Assembly: GCA_963580455.1 (NCBI GenBank)
Contig: OY756960.1
Span: 22,503,238 to 22,567,237 of the forward strand
DNA from: Euonymus europaeus
Taxonomy: Eukaryota; Streptophyta; Magnoliopsida; Celastrales; Celastraceae
DNA: 64,000 nucleotides
Direction of reading: 5' to 3'
Part shown: positions 10,502-23,691 of the stretch, one piece after another
Layout: each line of letters starts with the position of its first letter
Position numbering within the stretch: the first letter of the stretch is position 1
Program-made: the position numbers and the translations under genes
Notes under the pieces: model-generated
What the model was told of the DNA's origin: nothing
Seen by the model: the letters and a program-made list of their open reading frames with translations, nothing else
Database searches by the model: none

Positions 10502-13500
10502 TCAGTCGATTTTCACTGATGAGTAGATCAGCCTTGTAAACCAAAAGCATGAATAGAACCCGATAGTGCCAGTTAGCACAAAAAATGCATAGGAAGCAAT
10601 CAGCATGTAGCCGAAGTACAAGACTCCAGAAACAAACTTTGTGATTTCAAGCTTTGTGAAGAAATAGAAAGTGGCATATAGGAAGAGGTATAGTGCAGAT
10701 GAGCCCGATGTAAGGTAAGATCTCCACCACCAAAGGTAGTCCTCACTGCACAACTGGAAGTAGCAAAGCACCATTGTTATCTCAGCACAAGTGACCAGGA
10801 GGATGATGAATACCAAGAACAGGAACCCAAAGATGTAGTAGAACTGATTTAGCCATATAGAGGTGAGGATGAAAAAAAGTTCAATGAAAACAGCTCCAAA
10901 TGGGAGTATTCCTCCTATTAGAATTGAGAATGCGGGGTTCATATACCAAGCCTGCTCAGGAATCTGCCTTGGAATCTTATTTGTCTTCACAGGATCCTCA
11001 ATTGCTGGTTTCCTGAACCCAACATAGCTACCCACAAACACGAGCGGAACTGAAATGCCAAACCATAAGAACACCAGAGCAAACATAGTGCCAAATGGCA
11101 CAGCCCCAGATGATTTTTCGCCCCATATAAGAGCATTCAATACAAAGAAAATGGCTGAAACAATTCCTGGAAACATGATTGCAGTCCTGAAAGCAATTTT
11201 CTTCCATTCCGTTCCTTTGAACATTTTGTACAGCCGTGTAGAGGCATAGCCAGCAAAGATGCCCATGAAGACCCAAACTAAGAGCATAGCTGTCATAAGA
11301 CCTCCTCGGTTTGAAGGGGATAGGAATCCAAGAAGGGCAAACATCATAGTGACAAGTAACATCCCAAAGAATTGAACACCAGTTCCAACATAAACACAGA
11401 GTAAATCTGAATTTATTGGAGGCCTGAAAACATCCCCATGGACAAGTTTCCATCCTGTCTCTTCTTGGGCCTCCTCCTGCGTCTCAAGTTCATTGTACTT
11501 TGATATGTCGCGGTACAGAGTTCGAAGCATTATCATTGCCACCATGCCCGAGAGGAAGAGAACAATCATCAAAGAATTGACAATTGAGAACCAGTGTATT
11601 TGATCATCATTCATTAGAAGGTACGCATCCCATCTAGATGCCCATTTCACATCACTTGGCTGCGATGTAGACCATTCAGGGTGAGAAAATAACAAGATTA
11701 AAAAAAATATACACAAATTTCACGAGTAAGTTAAACTGCAGAAAATTCACAAGTTCATCATCTGTTCACAGCCAGAAGAGCTAACAAGTTAGGATCCGAG
11801 GTCATTGCAACGTGAAATTCAGAACCAAAAAGACATAAAATAAACAAGAGTTCATCGAAAGTTACACCTTACATCAAGGAACTCACCACAAACTCAACAT
11901 CATATGTAAATATGATTTCCTTCTTCTCTTCAACTTCTTGAGGAGAGTTTGAACTGACGACAGTGTGTTTTGCATGGGGGTCACAGGTGGTTAAACGAGT
12001 CTTGTCATCGTTCCAGTTTCCTTCGTATTCATGCTTGACACTGTACACACAATAACAAAAAACAAATAAGAACACCAATAGATAGATGCTACCCAAAGGA
12101 AGAGTAACAAGAAAGAACCATTTTTTGGGAAAAGAAGTACTGGAAGACAGACCTAAATGATTTGACTTCAAAACCCACAATTCTCGCAGAGTCTGTTTGC
12201 AGATCTTTGTGATACTTAACAGTGAATGCCAGATGGTTGTTGATGAAATATCTATCTACTTTAGACTGCATATGATTAGAAAATGTAAGCAAAGCAAAAT
12301 ATGCATACATCCACAAAGAAATATCAATTCAGTGCTGATTCTGCTGACATATTATGTGCATACCCCACTATATTGGCCCTTGAGCCCAAGATAATAGCCA
12401 AGCTGATAAACAGGAGATTCTTGATCAGATCTTTTTAAGGGAACAACCAGCGGAAGGTTATCAAGGATCCTGTCACATGGATGGAAAATAAGGCATGAGT
12501 TACAAGGAGAATAATTTGTTGACTATAGGCATCAAAACAGAATTTCATACATGTTGACCCGATACTCATCGTTAATCTTCTCCTTAAACTCCTTCGTAAT
12601 TTTGGCATCAAGAGTGATGCGACAAACAATTTTACACATTTGAGGTTCCCGCATTTTAAACTGCAACAATTCCAAATTGGTGAAAAGAATTGAAGTCGAT
12701 AATAAGATGGCCGGTTTAAAACCAGCAAGAATACTGAAACTCACCACATATGGGGAGTTCTCAATCCGGTCACCGCGAAGGACTTCCCCAAGATTCTCTG
12801 CACTATCAATTATCTTTTTTGGGCGACAATATGGAAGAGAATAATATGAGTAGGGAAGTTGCGTCTTTGTTGAAGTCAGTTTGTTCACTTTCACCAACAA
12901 CTCATCTCCCTGCATCCAACGACAAAAATAAGCAAGTAAACAAAAAACTTAATGATTTTTCTTTGTACAATTACCAAAATTAATCCTACTCATCTTAAGA
13001 GAGAAATCAAAATTCTTTTTCATAGTTCCATGCATGGTTCAGAGTATGGACTATCATATAAACTTTTGTGTGTAATCAAATGGTCACTGGCTAAAAAGAG
13101 TAGACAAACTATCAGAAGCCAATTGATTTTAGTAGAATGTTAACCACAATTTAACAAGGTCCATTTTTCCATTTCAACCATATATTTAAACATCATAGTG
13201 AGGACAAATACCAAACCAAAACAAGCACACTATCCTCACCCAGAGAAAGTAAAATACAGGAAATTTAGTAGTACTGTGATCATCCCACATGTAATACTTG
13301 TAAATTGATTCTTGTAGTTGTATTGTATATCTACATTTCTTCCAATGTTAAAATGCTCTAAATTAGTAAATTATACATGGCCTGCAAAAATTACTTTTGG
13401 TAAAAAGCTACCATGGTGCTATGTTATGCATGATGCAACTGTGCTATATCAGTGTTTTATATGGGTGCTAATCATGAGAATAACATGTGACATGAGAGTC

Positions 13501-14154
13501 CTGAAATAATCCTCAAATCACTCAATCATAACTAGTGCTCCTGCAACTTAGAAAATACCAGAGGAAAAAACAGTCCTCATAGCTAACTAATTCCATGATC
13601 CTGATTATTACAATTCAAAAAACTTCACATTCGTTACAGTCCTTGATCAAGCATAATATGCACTGCCACATTTGGTTCGCGCGAAACTTTCAGTGCATTA
13701 ATAGATATCAGCACTTCCACAAACGTGTTAAAGTAACAAATACATCCTAATTGAACCATTCCCACGATCGCGCAGCTCTTCTCCGATCGAGTAAATTAGC
13801 ATGCAGCGCGACGTTCAAATCTCCACTTTCCTCTCTCTCAAACATTTTAACGAAAACCAACCATCGGTCACATAAAACCAAAAAAATCTATAATCGAGAT
13901 ACCAAATCAAACGCCGATCGAAGGCACAAAAGAAGATCAGATCCAAAATATACAAACAACAGCATAGATGTAATGACATGTGTATCAAAATATATATCTA
14001 CACAAGTACGTGTACGCAATTGATGGTTGACCTTTTCAAAGTCCTGGGGAGCAACACCGGGAAGATAGAAGGAGTGACCGCCATGGATCAAAGCGAGAAG
14101 GACGGCGGCGACGGTCAACGTGTAGAGCGAGAGAGATCTGATCTGAAATGACAT
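10502..14154 (-). CDS. TMN8: Transmembrane 9 superfamily (EMP70) protein, 642 aa
   Basis: Seven minus-strand exons (14154-14032, 12909-12745, 12660-12551, 12469-12364, 12265-12153, 12040-11887, 11659-10502) join in phase. Residues 1-28 are a signal peptide ending before FYLPGVAPQDF, the usual mature start of EMP70 proteins. A lumenal domain of about 250 residues follows. From about residue 285 there are nine membrane helices, the first being SIVNSLMIVLFLSGMVAMIM. Family landmarks include LYRDISKYNELETQEEAQEE, WKLVHGDVFRPP and SSGAVPFGTMF. The C-terminus SSVKID fits the KxD/E COPI-binding Golgi-retention signal of plant EMPs. The protein should sit in Golgi membranes and act in trafficking or cargo sorting. 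The sequence is closest in memory to Arabidopsis TMN8/TMN9. Intron 1 is about 1.1 kb. The symbol marks subfamily, not proven orthology. Confidence 0.95.
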
Positions 14155-15754
14155 CGTCAGCGGATATGGAGAAGAGGCTTCAGATCTGGAAATGATGGTC
14201 TGTCTGTCTGTCTGTCTATCTAGTTGCTTTAAAGATTTTATGGTAGAAATTAGGAAGAGAAAGGAACGGGAAATACGAGCAAAGAAGATGAGGGCGTAGA
14301 TTTGTTTTTTCTATAAAAAACTCTGTCCGGAGACTACTCCATGTAATGAGAGACATGAATCTCGATCGAAACCGTGTCAAAATCCTGTGGGCTTAAGAGG
14401 ATTCGTTAAGACTTGGGCCCAATATTTTTGTTTACCTACTCATCAGCCCATCCAGCTTCAAATGGGTTTATTAAAGTTACAATAGTATCGGGCCCACTAC
14501 ATGTACTTGGGCTATCTGGTTTCTAAAAGCATTGGTTTTTTTTTAATTATTTAATCAAAAAATTCAACTTATCAGTTTCTAGGATTAAAGACAGAAAAAC
14601 ACAATTGGAATAGGGGTCTCCATTCAGTTTTTAAACGAAATCGAAATATCCGAACTTATTTGATTATGATATTTTATATAATTCGTAATTGAAAAATATA
14701 TTTCGGATAATCAAATCTAAAAGGAAAAAAAAACCATTTTTTTTGGGTTTGAATCCAATGAATTTTTGGATAACCAAACCAAAAGGCAAAAATAAGTTCT
14801 AACCTTTTAAAGATATAGAAATACACGTGTGTTAATTTTGTGATTTTTCAATTAAAAAGTATTTTATCGATCTAATAAGACAAATAAATAGCTTGAAGGG
14901 TGAAGTTTATTTTATATTGATTTCTTCTCTCTTAATGCACGGCATAGGTCTTAGAGTATTGTGTATTGACCAATAAAAGATGAGAATGAGTAGAAATATT
15001 ATTCCAAGCCTTAATGGAAAAATTGAAAATTATATTTTAGCATAAATCTTAGATTTTTGGGTTTTAGTTTTTTTGGTTAAATACGAAGAAAAAATTATAA
15101 ATTTCCGAATTCGAAACCATTAATAAAAAAAATCAACAAACCAAATAACCACAGTTCGGATCAATTCCTCCATTACGGATCATATTTGGACACCCGTAAT
15201 CGAACATTCCAAACAAGCACAGTTACAAGAAGTGAGGCCAATACTTCTTGTATTTATAGTGATTTGAGAGATCTTTAATGAGCTTGATACCTCCTGTGTC
15301 TATAGTGATTTCACTCACATACATGACACGTGAATGATGAGTTGACAAGCCTTGAGCTTTTTATTGGGACTTGGCCCTCTTGAGGAGCTTATTAGCGATG
15401 GTGCCCCCGAGGCATATGACTTGGCGGTTGAGATGTTGGTTGGTTGATAGGCCTATGCAGGAGGTCATGAGAACGAGCCCCTAAGATTAATTTTTTGTGC
15501 ATTATCCAACAACACTTGAGCTGTCAATGTCGCACAACTAGCAACTTACCTCCCGCACCTTGAGCCAGGGCAGGTCCGATGAGGGAAGGCTTTCTTTACC
15601 TGTAAACCAAGCTTATTTGCGATGATGGTAAGTGTTTGAGGTTTTGAGCCTTGTTGTGTAGATGACACGTGCAACGGGTCTGAATTTTTCCTTATGTACG
15701 CCGAAAGGGAGAGGAGGCACGACTGAAGGGGAAGGAACTTCTACCGCTTCCTAG
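14155..15754. other. 5' flank of the TM9 gene and AT-rich spacer
   Basis: 14199-14218 holds a (TCTG)n microsatellite in the leader region. From 14500 the DNA is AT-rich with no exon found. 15250-15740 is more GC-balanced and may be old transposon sequence, but I cannot assign it. Confidence 0.4.
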
Positions 15755-15931
15755 TAGGCCTCTTCAAACGGCCCGTGGGCCTTGGGCCGGCCTGAGCCCG
15801 AAGAGACCTCGGGCTTGGGCAGCCCGACCTAGACTTCGGGCGGGCCCGGGCTCCATTTCTGGGTCCGAGCCCGAAAAATATAATACACAATATATATATA
15901 TACATACATACATAAATATATCTATACATAC

Positions 15932-15973
<42 letters not shown>

Positions 15974-16324
15974 GTATCTATGTGTATGTAACATGCACAT
16001 TGTCACACTAATGTGTGTGTGTGTCTATATATATATAATATGTATAGATATATTTATGTGTACATATATATATATTGTATAGATATATTTATATGTGTGT
16101 ATATATGTATTTATGTGTGTGTATATTTATGTATGTGTGTATATATATTAATTTAATACTTAGGCCCGAGCCTATTGGGCGAAGCTCGACCCGAGGCCCG
16201 ACTTATGACCCGAATTACTTGGGCCAAGGCCGAACTTGGGCTTATCAAATTCTCTTAGGCCCGACCCGAAGAAGGCTCTCGGGCTTGGGCCTATTTTTTT
16301 GGGCCAGCCCGATGACGAGGCCTA
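15755..16324. mobile_element. Non-autonomous hAT-like element (CGGGC-rich ends)
   Basis: Flanked by a perfect 8-bp duplication CTTCCTAG at 15747-15754 and 16325-16332. Ends are inverted: TAGGCCTCTTCAAACGGC at the left, and TAGGCCTCGTCATCGGGC on the other strand at the right. Both subterminal regions are packed with CCCGA/TCGGG repeats, typical of hAT transposase-binding arrays. The centre is a (TA)n/(TG)n tract. No transposase. Confidence 0.88.
15886..16152. repeat. TA/TG/TATG microsatellite core inside the hAT element
   Basis: About 270 bases of alternating TA, TATG and TGTG units. Reading frames over it are repeat artefacts. Confidence 0.85.
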
Positions 16325-16332
16325 CTTCCTAG

Positions 16333-17831
16333 TTACATGGAGTGCTGGGTTTTATTGGGCTCTCATGGGCCATATGTCAGTCGGGTCCTCTTGAGTCGAT
16401 ACGTAAATTGGGTTATTGTGGACCATATGTTAGTTGTGGTCTCATGGGCCGATATATGATTGGACTCTCGTGGGTCATATATCCTTTAGTTATCATGAAC
16501 CTTATGTCGATCGAGCTCTCATGCGTCGATATGTCATTGGGCTCCTGTGCGCCCATATATCTTCGATTTTCATGGGCCAACAAGAATGGTTACGTGTAGA
16601 CGATTTTTGTTCCATACATAGATATATTATAGGAAGAGAGTTATTATGGGAGAAAATGACAGTAGGTGAGTAATTGGTACAAATAATGTTGAGCTTTAGG
16701 CGCACAAAACCTGGAGAGAATCTCAAGGTTGTAAATCAAAAACATTATAAATTAATTAATAATAAAACTATGAAGAGAAAAAAAGACCCATAAAGAACGT
16801 TGGGCACATACAGTGGGCTACATGGTCCCCCACAAAGGCCTTTTTGCCAAGAAAAAGCCCATCCACACCTTGACCATTATTGGCTTTGGGCCCACACATC
16901 ATTCACGCCACGATTTGTATACGTGGAGTGGCATAATTTAAACTTTTCCAACCATGTTCTCTCTCTCTCTATAGTTCTACACATGGGAGTCGTTTAATTA
17001 GAATTAAATCATGTTTACCCATGCATGTTTTTCAAAAGGCTTTGCATTTTTAAGGTACAAAAAAAGCAAAATCAATGAACTGGTCTGTAATTGTCCTTTT
17101 GAAATTGGTTACTTTATTATACTTTCATTCCCAATTTTGACATCTTTGAACTCTAATTTAATGTGGACTTTGGAATTTGTGGGCATAATGAAATGAATTT
17201 GGCAGAAAACTTTCTTTTCTACGTTTAAAATTTTCACTTTGAATAATTTTATAAAGCAGCTGTAAACGACAAGAGTCTGAAAGTACTATCATTGGTCCAA
17301 ACCTAATTAACCCACCCTAAATGCTGACCGATAGGGTCCATGCAGTCCCTACAATCTCTAGATGACTAGGACCATTGACCACCTAATATACGTGGATGCC
17401 TGGAAGATAAAATCCCTTAAGCGTGACGTGGCGAGAAAAACGTTGTAGGGAGAAGCTGAGGAGTTCGTTCGCCACAACAACGGTGTAAAGTCACAAACAT
17501 CTGTAGAGCAACACGTCAAAAGTAAAAAACCAGACGAAAGGCGCGTAGAACAACTAACGAAGTGGCAGAACCGTGAAATAAAGAGAACAAATAGAGGCAA
17601 AATCGGAAAGGAAAGGGTGACGTGCTTTAACGGTATAGAATGCCCTCCCCTCTGAGCCACCATGTAAAGTGGTTTTAACTGTAACACTCAATACTCCCTC
17701 TGCGCAGAAGCGCTCTTTCTCTCTTTCTTTCACTTTTGAATATTTTCCAAGAAAATTCAGGGACACATCGTCAGAGGCAGAAGCCGATCGAACCCTTCAG
17801 TAATCACGTGCTGATGCATTGACATTTGCGC
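16333..17831. other. Spacer and promoter side of the NPY gene
   Basis: 16340-16580 contains several GGGCC/CATATGT motifs in a loose repeat, perhaps an old element. 17300-17830 is the probable promoter and 5' leader of the downstream NPY-type gene. No exon was identified. Confidence 0.4.
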
Positions 17832-17859
17832 AGAGAGAGAGAGAGAGAGAGAGAGAGAG
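17832..17859 (+). repeat. (GA)n tract in the NPY leader or promoter
   Basis: Uninterrupted GA dinucleotides, a common element of plant promoters and leaders and a possible binding site for BBR/BPC GAGA factors. Confidence 0.8.
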
Positions 17860-18098
17860 CAGATCAGACTGATTTAAAGCAAAGGCGGCGAGAATTTATG
17901 ATATAGACGTACATCCTCCATAGGCACTCACTCTCTTCCGCATCTCTCTCTAGTACTAGCTTCCACGCTAAGACGATTTCTTCTTCTTTCTTTTTGGTGT
18001 TATTATTTATTTTTCGTCACTGCAATCCGTGTGTTTATACATTATACTCACCGGAATTAATTTATTCTTTCTGACTTCATTTCGGGCTTCTTTAGCTT

Positions 18099-18422
18099 GT
18101 GAGCGTCATTAACGTCGTAATAAAGGGCGCGCGAAATCGATGGGAACAGCGGGAAACTCCAGACGGGAGCGGTAATACAAAGTGCAGAGCTTGTTCCTGT
18201 CCGGTGTTTATTTCGGGTCCGGTGGCGGTTGTGGTAGCATGTTTCAAAAACAGAGACTCTCTCTGCAGAACAGCCATTTGTGTTCGGGATTTGGGTTTCT
18301 TCTGCCGACGTTGTCTCTCTTTTCTGATTTATAGGGATCGAAAATATCGAACATCAGTGAGGGAGAGGGAGAGCATGGGCCGCTGCAGAGGAAACAGAGC
18401 CGGTGTCGGTATGCTTCTGTGA
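18099..18422 (+). promoter_or_regulatory. Possible upstream ORF (107 codons) in the NPY leader
   Basis: An ATG-initiated frame ends 37 bases before the NPY start codon at 18460. If transcription starts upstream of 18099, this uORF would precede the main frame and could dampen its translation. The predicted peptide shows no recognised domain and is Arg/Cys-rich, so it may be chance. Confidence 0.3.
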
Positions 18423-18459
18423 AGTTTTTTTCCTTCTTCTAGTGGTTTCGGATTGAATA

Positions 18460-21400
18460 ATGAAATTTATGAAGCTAGGGTCCAAACCTGATGCATTTCA
18501 GTCTGATGGCAAATCAATCAGGTGAGAATTAGTGACTCAATTTCCATGCAAACATATTTTTTTGGTTTCTATTATTTATTCTGCTTCTTACTCCTCTACA
18601 TAGATCTGCTGTATGCCCACTATTTTTCCTGGCGTCTTTCTTTCAAAAAGTCATGAAATTTATTCTTTTACTGCTTCTATCGTGTGCGTTTTGTTTCTAT
18701 TATGTGCAAATGGTTTATTCCTGGAGAAATGGCGGAAATACCAAATGTATGAGCTTGTTCTTCGAGCGAAGGTGAAGTATTACTTTCTCAGAAATGGTCA
18801 AGAATGAGAGGTGAACAACTTCCTTTGAGAAAAAAGGTAAACGCTAGGAAACAATTTAATTAGTACATGGATACGTTGTTCTCTTAAGGAAATTGCGAAA
18901 CGAAAAGGACATTTGAAGGGTGGTCCTGCTAATGATCTGTCTTCTTCTTAAACAAGTTGGTGGTCCAAACTCCATATGCAGTAAAATTTTGTATGCGAGT
19001 AGTTTAATGAATAATTATCATATGGGGCATGCTGTTCTTGTGAACAATAGGGTTTGAGGCTCTGACCCTACTACCTGTTACATGTGTTTTTTCCACAAGA
19101 AGAATCATTCATGATCACGCATGTGATCTCATACTTATTTCATTTGTGTAATTAAGAGTTTTGAGTCTTTGCGAGGGGGAACGTAATATCATATTAGGAT
19201 TGGTTATTGTTGGTGATCATTCTTCTCTGTTATTCTCATAAATGCTTATTGGATAGTGCTAAGAATCAACTTCATCGTGTGTGCAAATGGCCACAGTATA
19301 AAGAGTTTGAACAGGAACATTCCGATGCCTTTTTTGAAATCTCTTAAGTTAATTTTGACTTGCTTGCCACAAGCTATTTCCTTATGGTAGGCATTCTAGA
19401 TTCTGGATGTCACCATTGGACATCGAGTATCTCATTAGTTTACAAATTTAGCAACTGGTATGATTATTTACATACATGATTTACTGGATTTGCAGAGATA
19501 GGCTTATTGTTTTACTTATTTGGCGTTAAGCAGATGATTATTTTTTTCTTTGAGATTTTGGGGATACGAGTTTTAGACCTTTTCACATCCTTCATAGGTC
19601 TCTTTCTGTCTGTCTGAATATCAGCATCACTGTTGGTGTGTGTAGGTTCTTGAAGGACATTCAATGATATGATGTTGTTTTAAACACCCAGATTGGCCAA
19701 GCTGTTTTGGGTTTTAATTTAAAATTTCCCTGTTTATTGGTGAACGATGACACATATTTTGCCTACCCGCCTACCATTTGTTGGGATTTTTCTTGTCATG
19801 GATGGGGCTAACATTACAACATATGTAGAGCCAGTTTTAGCCTGATGATTCCAAAAAGGTTAAAGAAGAATGTGGAACATCATATACAAATATCGGTTGC
19901 TTCAGCCTATTCTTTTGGTGGGCCCTGTATAGCGGCATTACTTTGTATGTTTTCCATTTGGGTTTTGAGAGAGTCAGTGCATTATTCTGTAAATGGCCCA
20001 TTTGATTTCCAACATAAAATTATTTCCTTTTCTATAATTATTCCTTCAGTTGTACAACAACAGTTATGTGAATATCGAGATGTGTTAGTGTTTGCTTGTG
20101 ATGATTTTATTTGAGTGCTTTTAATGAACTACGATATTGAGATTCTACTAGGTGGTGGTTTTCAAAAGGGTTAATGTAATGATTAAGCTCTCTTGGTGTT
20201 CTATGTGATATGGAAACAAGCAGAATTCCTTTTCTGAAAAAAAAGGAGTGCATGACTTTGTTCCAACATTTCATGCCATTTATAGTAGGTCATTTATGTT
20301 CGTGGTGTGTCATACAGAGTAATTTAGTGAGCATTGAATATAGCATATTTCTTACTATGTGAAGTTACACGTTCCTTTGGTATCTTTCCTTTATTTTTTT
20401 TGGTGAATTTAAGCTTTTCAAGTGTCTGAATATTATCGGCAATTCGGCGCTGTAACTGTGCTCTTATTTCAGTTCCCTGTGCCTTATTGCTGCTCCATTC
20501 ATGCGTTCAAGTACTCTTCTATCTGTAAGCCTCTGATGTATCTTTTTGTGCAGGTATGTGTCATCTGACATGACAACAGACATCACAATCATTGTTCGTG
20601 AAGTAAGATTCTACCTTCACAAGGTATAATTTTATGTTATATCCCTTTTCTCTAGTGTGCCAAGCTTGGTAACTATCGTCTCTCCTTGTCCCTCTTTGGT
20701 TGTCAGTATATTTCCATGTACTATTTTGACAGCAGTGGTTGGGATACAAAAAATGCATTCATAAGTTGTTATATTGGTGGAGTCAGTAAAATGTAAGCTT
20801 ACAATATATGGCACATTTCTACTGAGCATCTTCTTGGTGTCCTGTTATGTGTGTCTGTGTTTTTTATCATTAAAATTGTTTTTCTTGTAACTCAACATCT
20901 GTGATGTTTGCTAGGGATGACCTATTGTGTCACTTCGTGATATGGGGTTAATAGTTGAGAATTGAATAATTGTTAAACAATAAGTGAGCATTCGAGTTTT
21001 GGGTGTTCATTAGCAGAAATTTGGATGCATCCATAAGTTTGTGACATTTTGGCGTTTTCATTCTTAGCATTTTGGTACCACTCCATCATGCATCCATTAT
21101 AGATTTTGTGTCACTCCAAGATTTATGTTAATAAGTGAGTATGCCATATGAATTCACATTTGCTTATTTTTATGAATTGTTTTTTACCGTGTCTTTACAG
21201 TTTCCTCTATTGTCCAAGAGTCAACGCTTGCAAAAATCAGGACCCAGAGCGAACGAGGAAAATGTTGATGAAATTAATTTGGTTGATTTTCCTGGTGGGC
21301 CTAAAGCATTTGAAATTTGTGCTAAATTCTGCTATGGAATGACTGTTACCCTCAATGCTTACAATGTTGTGGCTGCTCGCTGTGCTGCGGAGTATCTCGA

Positions 21401-23260
21401 GATGACTGAGGCTGTAGATCGAGGAAATCTTATTTTTAAAATTGAGGTATTTCTGAACTCCGGCATCTTTCGTAGCTGGAAGGATTCCATTATTGTTCTC
21501 CAGACCACCAGATCACTTTTGCCATGGTCTGAAGATCTAAAGATTGTTGGGAGATGTATAGATTCCATTGCCTCCAAAACCTCAGTGGACCCTGCAAGCA
21601 TAACATGGTCCTATACATATAATCGTAAATTGTCAGTTTCTGATAGAATGGTCGAGGAGACGAAATTTCCGGAGAAAATTGAGTCCGTTCCAAAGGATTG
21701 GTGGGTTGAAGATATATGTGAACTGGAGATTGATCTGTACAAACGAGTCATTATTGCTGTGAAATTAAAGGGAAGAATGGACGGTACTGTGATTGGGGGG
21801 GCATTAAAAACTTATGCTGTTCGATGGTTGCCAGATTCTGTTGATGCTTTGGTATCGGATGATCATGGCTGGAGGAATAGGTATTTGATAGAAATGATTG
21901 TTTGTTTATTGCCTTTAGAAATGGGCGTGGATTGTTCGTGCAGTTTCTTACTGGAACTGTTGAAAGCTGCCATTTTGGTTGGAGCTATTGATTCATCCCG
22001 AGAAGATTTGGTGAAGAGGATCAGTTTGAAGCTGCATGAAGCTTCTGTCAAAGATTTATTAATTCCAGCTCAGTCACCCCAATCCACTTTATATGATGTT
22101 GAATTAGTGCAGTGCATAGTGAATCGTTTTGTGATGCATGAGAAGTATTGCCAAGATTTTAAAGTTGATGAGAAGAATGAGAAGGAGAAGGATAGTTTTA
22201 CATTGGGACACAGATCATTGTTGAATATTGGTAAACTGATCGATGGATATCTTGCAGAAATTGCACGTGACCCAAATCTCACTCTTGCCAGTTTCATTGA
22301 CTTGTCACATTCAATTCCCGATTCTGCAAGACCAACTCATGATGGAGTTTATGTGGCAATCGACACCTATTTGAAGGTATGTTTTATTACTTGAGGACCA
22401 ATTTACTTTTCGTCTCAACTCTCAGAGATAATTCTTTATAATACTCCCAACAACAAATTGGACATATTTGGGCACACTTTTTTTTCCAGCACGACTTATG
22501 AAATATGATTCTCTCTGACATTTACTTGGAAGAGCAGCGGCAGTATGTCACAGTTTTTTTTTTATTGATTACTTTTGGCCAATTTCCGGATTTCATGCCA
22601 TTGGATCGTGTTGAGTAGGATTTTTTTACGGGGTTTGAACATGTTGTGAGCTGGTTAACTGTGCGATTTACTTGTATGATGCACTTGTTGAAACTTAAAA
22701 CACTCTTTCCGCTGATGGCGCCATTATGTATTCAGGAGCATCCAGGCCTGACAAAAACTGAAAGGAAGAAGATATGTAGTTTGATAGATGTAAAAAGATT
22801 GACGATGGATGCATCCATGCATGCTGCACAGAATGAGCGACTTCCTCTACGAGTCGTGGTCCAGGTTCTGTTTTTTGAGCAGGTTAGAGCAGCTGCTGGA
22901 GTCCAATCCCTTAGAAGCAACCCCGGAGAAGCTTCACACTCCACAACGAACACAGATGAGGATTATGACAAGGTGGCAGATGATTGCAAATCCTTGAATA
23001 AGCAGATGAGTCAACTGAAAGTTAAAGGTGAGAATTTCCATAAGAACGGAAAGCTGACAAGAAAGAACAGCAAAAGTGGCATCCAATTACTGCCGTCACG
23101 GCCAAGAAGAGTATTTGATAAGTTGTGGGTTGTGGGTGAAGGGCGTGGAGAGAGCAGGAGCTCTGAAACATCAGTTTCTCGGAGCCCAACTTCTGTGGCT
23201 CCTGGGGACACCAAGTCTTCTGGTTCGTCTTCAAGAAATAGGAGGCATTCTATCTCCTGA
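18460..23260 (+). CDS. NPY: BTB/POZ-NPH3 protein, NPY (MAB4/MEL) type, 610 aa
   Basis: Four exons (18460-18521, 20554-20623, 21201-22376, 22736-23260) join in phase. The start MKFMKLGSKPDAFQSDGKSI is the N-terminus of the NPY clade of NPH3/RPT2-like proteins. The BTB domain is about residues 26-130 (HKFPLLSKSQRL, KFCYGMTVTLNAYNVVAARC). The NPH3 domain runs from about 210 (DWWVEDICELEIDLYKRVI) to about 485, ending with the signature MHAAQNERLPLRVVVQVLFF. The tail is Ser/Arg-rich (SSETSVSRSPTS, ending RRHSIS). NPY proteins act with AGC kinases and PIN auxin carriers at the plasma membrane in organ formation and gravitropism; the BTB domain suggests CUL3-type assemblies. Intron 1 is about 2 kb. 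Which paralogue (NPY1-5) cannot be decided by eye. Confidence 0.93.
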
Positions 23261-23691
23261 AAGAAAAAAGGTTTCCACGGTTGAAGGTGTAAAAAGTATG
23301 TAAGATTTCGACGTTGCTGATGATGGATTCGTGTTGGTTGCTTTCTTATCTTCCAATTCAATGTAAAATCAGTCATTTTCTAATTACCTTCTCTCTTAAC
23401 AGGCTAACTTCCGTTAGTTCCAATTGTGAAATTCTCTATCCGCGTATTACTTCACTAGTGCCCCTGAAAGTAGTTTTTTATTCGTCAGCATAAATGAGAT
23501 TGAATAATTAACGGTAATTTCCATATTGGTAATTTTTCAATGACTTGGGACCATATCTGATGGAGGGCATTATGGCAAGATGCCATTTCGATACGTTCAA
23601 AAAATAGTCTACTTAAAGACGGGCAATCTAAATGATGATTGGACTCTCGGTTCGTACACAGACCCAAGAAGCGCCTCGTGAACAGAAGAAT
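23261..23691. other. Short spacer between NPY and PLD-family genes
   Basis: About 430 bases between two genes on the same strand. It must hold the NPY 3' UTR and the PLD-family promoter. An in-frame ATG at 23632 could extend the PLD protein by 20 residues but would bury its signal peptide. Confidence 0.5.

Noticed and set aside
16075..16332. 85-codon frame and neighbours at 15741-16332
   Set aside because: They run over the microsatellite and GC-rich ends of a hAT-like element.
17922..17945. miR156-site-like text CTCACTCTCTTC in the NPY leader
   Set aside because: Only 12 bases match the miR156 target; mismatches fall where the miRNA 5' end must pair. Likely a chance match in CT-rich DNA.
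19845..20114. 89-codon frame inside NPY intron 1
   Set aside because: Lies inside a clear intron, has no family resemblance and no splice partners.
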